Below are positions 12,766-13,842 of a stretch of DNA of 13,842 nt, in pieces. Numbering within the stretch: the stretch's first letter is position 1; every line of letters begins with the position of its first letter. The notes below the pieces were generated by a model. The model did no database searches. It saw only the letters and a list, made by a program, of their open reading frames with translations, and was not told the origin of the DNA. The stretch spans positions 1 to 13,842 of the forward strand of contig JAODNB010000223.1 of NCBI GenBank assembly GCA_025464795.1. The letters are read 5' to 3'. A program made the position numbers and the translations under genes. This DNA comes from Frankiales bacterium. GTDB lineage: Bacteria > Actinomycetota > Actinomycetes > Mycobacteriales > SCTD01.

Positions 12766-13379
12766 CAGTCCGGAACGACGAGGGTGATCGCCTGGTGGAT
12801 GTCGCGCCACACGTCAGCGGCCTCCATCCGGCCGCCCAGCCACGCGATCTGACGGGCGAACCACACGTCCTGCAAGATCGCGGCCAGCTCCACGTCGTGC
12901 TCGACGGCCTCTCCGCCGTTGCGCATCGCCTGCACGATGAGGTCGCTCATGCCCTGGCGGATCGCCGCGACCTCCGGGCCGACCGTGCTGTCGGCGGCCA
13001 TCATGGCGCGCACCATGGCCTCGGTGAGGAGCGGGTCGCGCTGCAGCGAACGGGTCGAGCGCTCGAGGACGAAGCTGACCCGCTCGGCGCGGGTCTCCCC
13101 GGGGGCCTGGCGCTTCTGCAGCCGGCTCGACAGCACGTCGACCTCGGAGGCCATGGCGGACACGAGCAGGTGGATCTTGGAGGGGAAGTACCGGTAGAGC
13201 GTGCCCAGGGCGACCTCGGACCGCTCGGCCACCTCGCGCATCTGGACCGCTTCGAAGCCCCCGCGCGAGGCGAGGGCGAGGGTGGCGGAGATGATCCGTG
13301 CACGCCGCGCTCGCTGGGCGGCCGTCTCGGTCTCGGCAGCAGCCGCGGTCTGAGCGGTCACTTGTCCAACGACTGTCAC
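12765..13379 (-). CDS. kstR: TetR-family repressor KstR
   Basis: Cytoplasmic DNA-binding repressor of steroid catabolism. The helix-turn-helix domain (about residues 23-68) includes EAVQMREVAERSEVALGTL and YRYFPSKIHLLVSA, nearly the wording of M. tuberculosis KstR; PLLTEAMVRA in the ligand domain also matches. In M. tuberculosis the ligands are steroid acyl-CoAs with the side chain still attached, such as 3-oxo-4-cholestenoyl-CoA. I chose GTG 13379 (204 aa, near the roughly 200 aa of known KstR) because GGAGAAGGTGGGA lies just upstream. The longer frame from ATG 13427 has no ribosome-binding site and covers the likely -10. Divergent neighbour is fadE34, as recalled for M. tuberculosis. Autoregulation through the box at 13451-13464 is likely. 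Confidence 0.93.
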   Translation of the reverse strand: MTVVGQVTAQTAAAAETETAAQRARRARIISATLALASRGGFEAVQMREVAERSEVALGTLYRYFPSKIHLLVSAMASEVDVLSSRLQKRQAPGETRAERVSFVLERSTRSLQRDPLLTEAMVRAMMAADSTVGPEVAAIRQGMSDLIVQAMRNGGEAVEHDVELAAILQDVWFARQIAWLGGRMEAADVWRDIHQAITLVVPD

Positions 13380-13425
13380 GCTTCCCACCTTCTCCGCAGG
13401 TCCAGGCGCGGAAACTAGCAGCGGC

Positions 13426-13431
13426 ATGTTA
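13426..13431 (-). promoter_or_regulatory. Candidate -10 element of kstR (TAACAT)
   Basis: TAACAT on the minus strand fits TANNNT. A -35 region at normal spacing would fall on the edge of the KstR box (13451-13464), giving a simple route to autorepression. The predicted transcript starts near 13420, about 40 nt before the GTG start. Motif-based and weak. Confidence 0.3.
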
Positions 13432-13450
13432 CGGGTGTGGTGCCAGAAAC

Positions 13451-13464
13451 AGGAACGTGTTCTA
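13451..13464. promoter_or_regulatory. KstR operator 3 (AGGAACGTGTTCTA)
   Basis: Matches TNNAACNNGTTNNA except for A instead of T at the first position. It keeps the GAAC-GT-GTTC palindrome found in operator 1. It lies in the kstR-fadE34 divergent region and overlaps the fadE34 -10, so one box may control both genes. Confidence 0.85.
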
Positions 13465-13468
13465 GTAT
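13463..13468 (+). promoter_or_regulatory. Candidate -10 element of fadE34 (TAGTAT)
   Basis: TAGTAT fits TANNNT and overlaps the last two bases of KstR operator 3. It predicts a transcript starting near 13475, about 25 nt before the ATG, with room for the GGGAAGG ribosome-binding site. Motif-based inference. Confidence 0.45.
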
Positions 13469-13499
13469 GCCAGACACGCTACGGGAAGGCACGCATCTG

Positions 13500-13842
13500 A
13501 TGACGATCGGTGTGAGCGAGGAGCACGAAGCGCTCGCCGCTTCTGTCCGCGGGTGGGCGGAGCGGGCAGGTGTCCGCGCCAGTGCGCGATCGGCGCTCGA
13601 GGCTCCTGAGACCCGGCCGACGTGGTGGTCCGCGCTGGCCGACCAGGGGCTGCTCGGCCTGCACGTCGCCGAGGAGTCGGGCGGCTCCGGCGCAGGAGGC
13701 GTCGAGCTCGCCGTGGTCGTCGAAGAGCTCGCGCGCGAGCTGGCCCACGGGCCGACCCTTCCTACGCTCTGCGCGTCTCTGGTGCTCTCGCAGGCAGGAG
13801 GTACGGCGGCGAAGGAGCTCCTGCCGTCGCTGGTCGACGGAA
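13500..13842 (+). CDS. fadE34: Acyl-CoA dehydrogenase, FadE34-like (ChsE3), N-terminal part only
   Basis: The first 114 residues of an acyl-CoA dehydrogenase, running off the right edge with no stop. The visible part is the N-terminal alpha-helical domain: EEHEALAASVRGWAERAG, WWSALADQGLLGLHVAEESG and VVVEELARELAHGPTLPT. M. tuberculosis FadE34 is about 700 aa, a fused double-length enzyme that dehydrogenates the C5 steroid side chain (3-oxo-chol-4-en-24-oyl-CoA). Identity here rests on divergence from kstR and on a KstR box in its promoter as much as on the sequence. Start ATG has GGGAAGG (13483-13489) 10 bases upstream. It would act on the product made by the FadD17-like ligase at the other end of the window. 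Confidence 0.85.
   Translation, partial: MTIGVSEEHEALAASVRGWAERAGVRASARSALEAPETRPTWWSALADQGLLGLHVAEESGGSGAGGVELAVVVEELARELAHGPTLPTLCASLVLSQAGGTAAKELLPSLVDG

Noticed and set aside
1..13842. tRNA, rRNA, insertion sequences, integrases or attachment sites
   Set aside because: None was seen by eye. The window is almost fully accounted for by protein-coding genes, with no gene-free stretch over about 160 bases.

Overview
The window is high-GC actinobacterial DNA carrying steroid (cholesterol or phytosterol) side-chain catabolism genes of the KstR regulon. Several predicted proteins resemble, from memory of the Mycobacterium tuberculosis set, FadD17 (Rv3506), FadE26/FadE27 (Rv3504/Rv3505), Hsd4A (Rv3502c), KstR (Rv3574) and FadE34 (Rv3573c). 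The organism is probably an actinobacterium outside Mycobacterium, because the order differs and a branched-chain-amino-acid (LIV) type ABC importer occupies the interior. I cannot name a genus from the sequence.

Left part (1-5526): a fadD17-like acyl-CoA synthetase, cut by the left edge, converges on a crotonase-family gene. A perfect 24-bp palindrome lies between them and contains both stop codons. The crotonase gene is divergent from a tight fadE26-fadE27-hsd4A run, and the shared 98-bp promoter region holds two 14-bp matches to the KstR operator TNNAACNNGTTNNA.

Middle part (5527-12744): after a 158-bp gap comes a compact, largely overlapping run. It consists of a 24-codon leader ORF, a fused LivH-LivM permease, LivG and LivF ATPases, a secreted C-terminally anchored protein of unknown function, a two-helix membrane protein with a His/Cys motif, and a lipoprotein-type solute-binding protein with an 83-residue Gly/Thr/Ser linker. 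The two unknown proteins are joined to livF and to each other by 4-nt start/stop overlaps, so they are probably parts of the transporter.

Right part (12745-13842): kstR (minus) diverges from fadE34 (plus, cut by the right edge), as I recall for M. tuberculosis, with a third KstR box between them.

Working model (inference): the importer brings in a steroid or side-chain acid. FadD17 makes the CoA thioester. FadE26/FadE27 and FadE34 dehydrogenate side-chain acyl-CoAs, and the crotonase and Hsd4A carry out the isomerase/hydratase and dehydrogenase steps. KstR represses the set until steroid-CoA intermediates accumulate. The most novel element is the seven-gene LIV-type transporter block with two undescribed envelope proteins embedded in a KstR locus.
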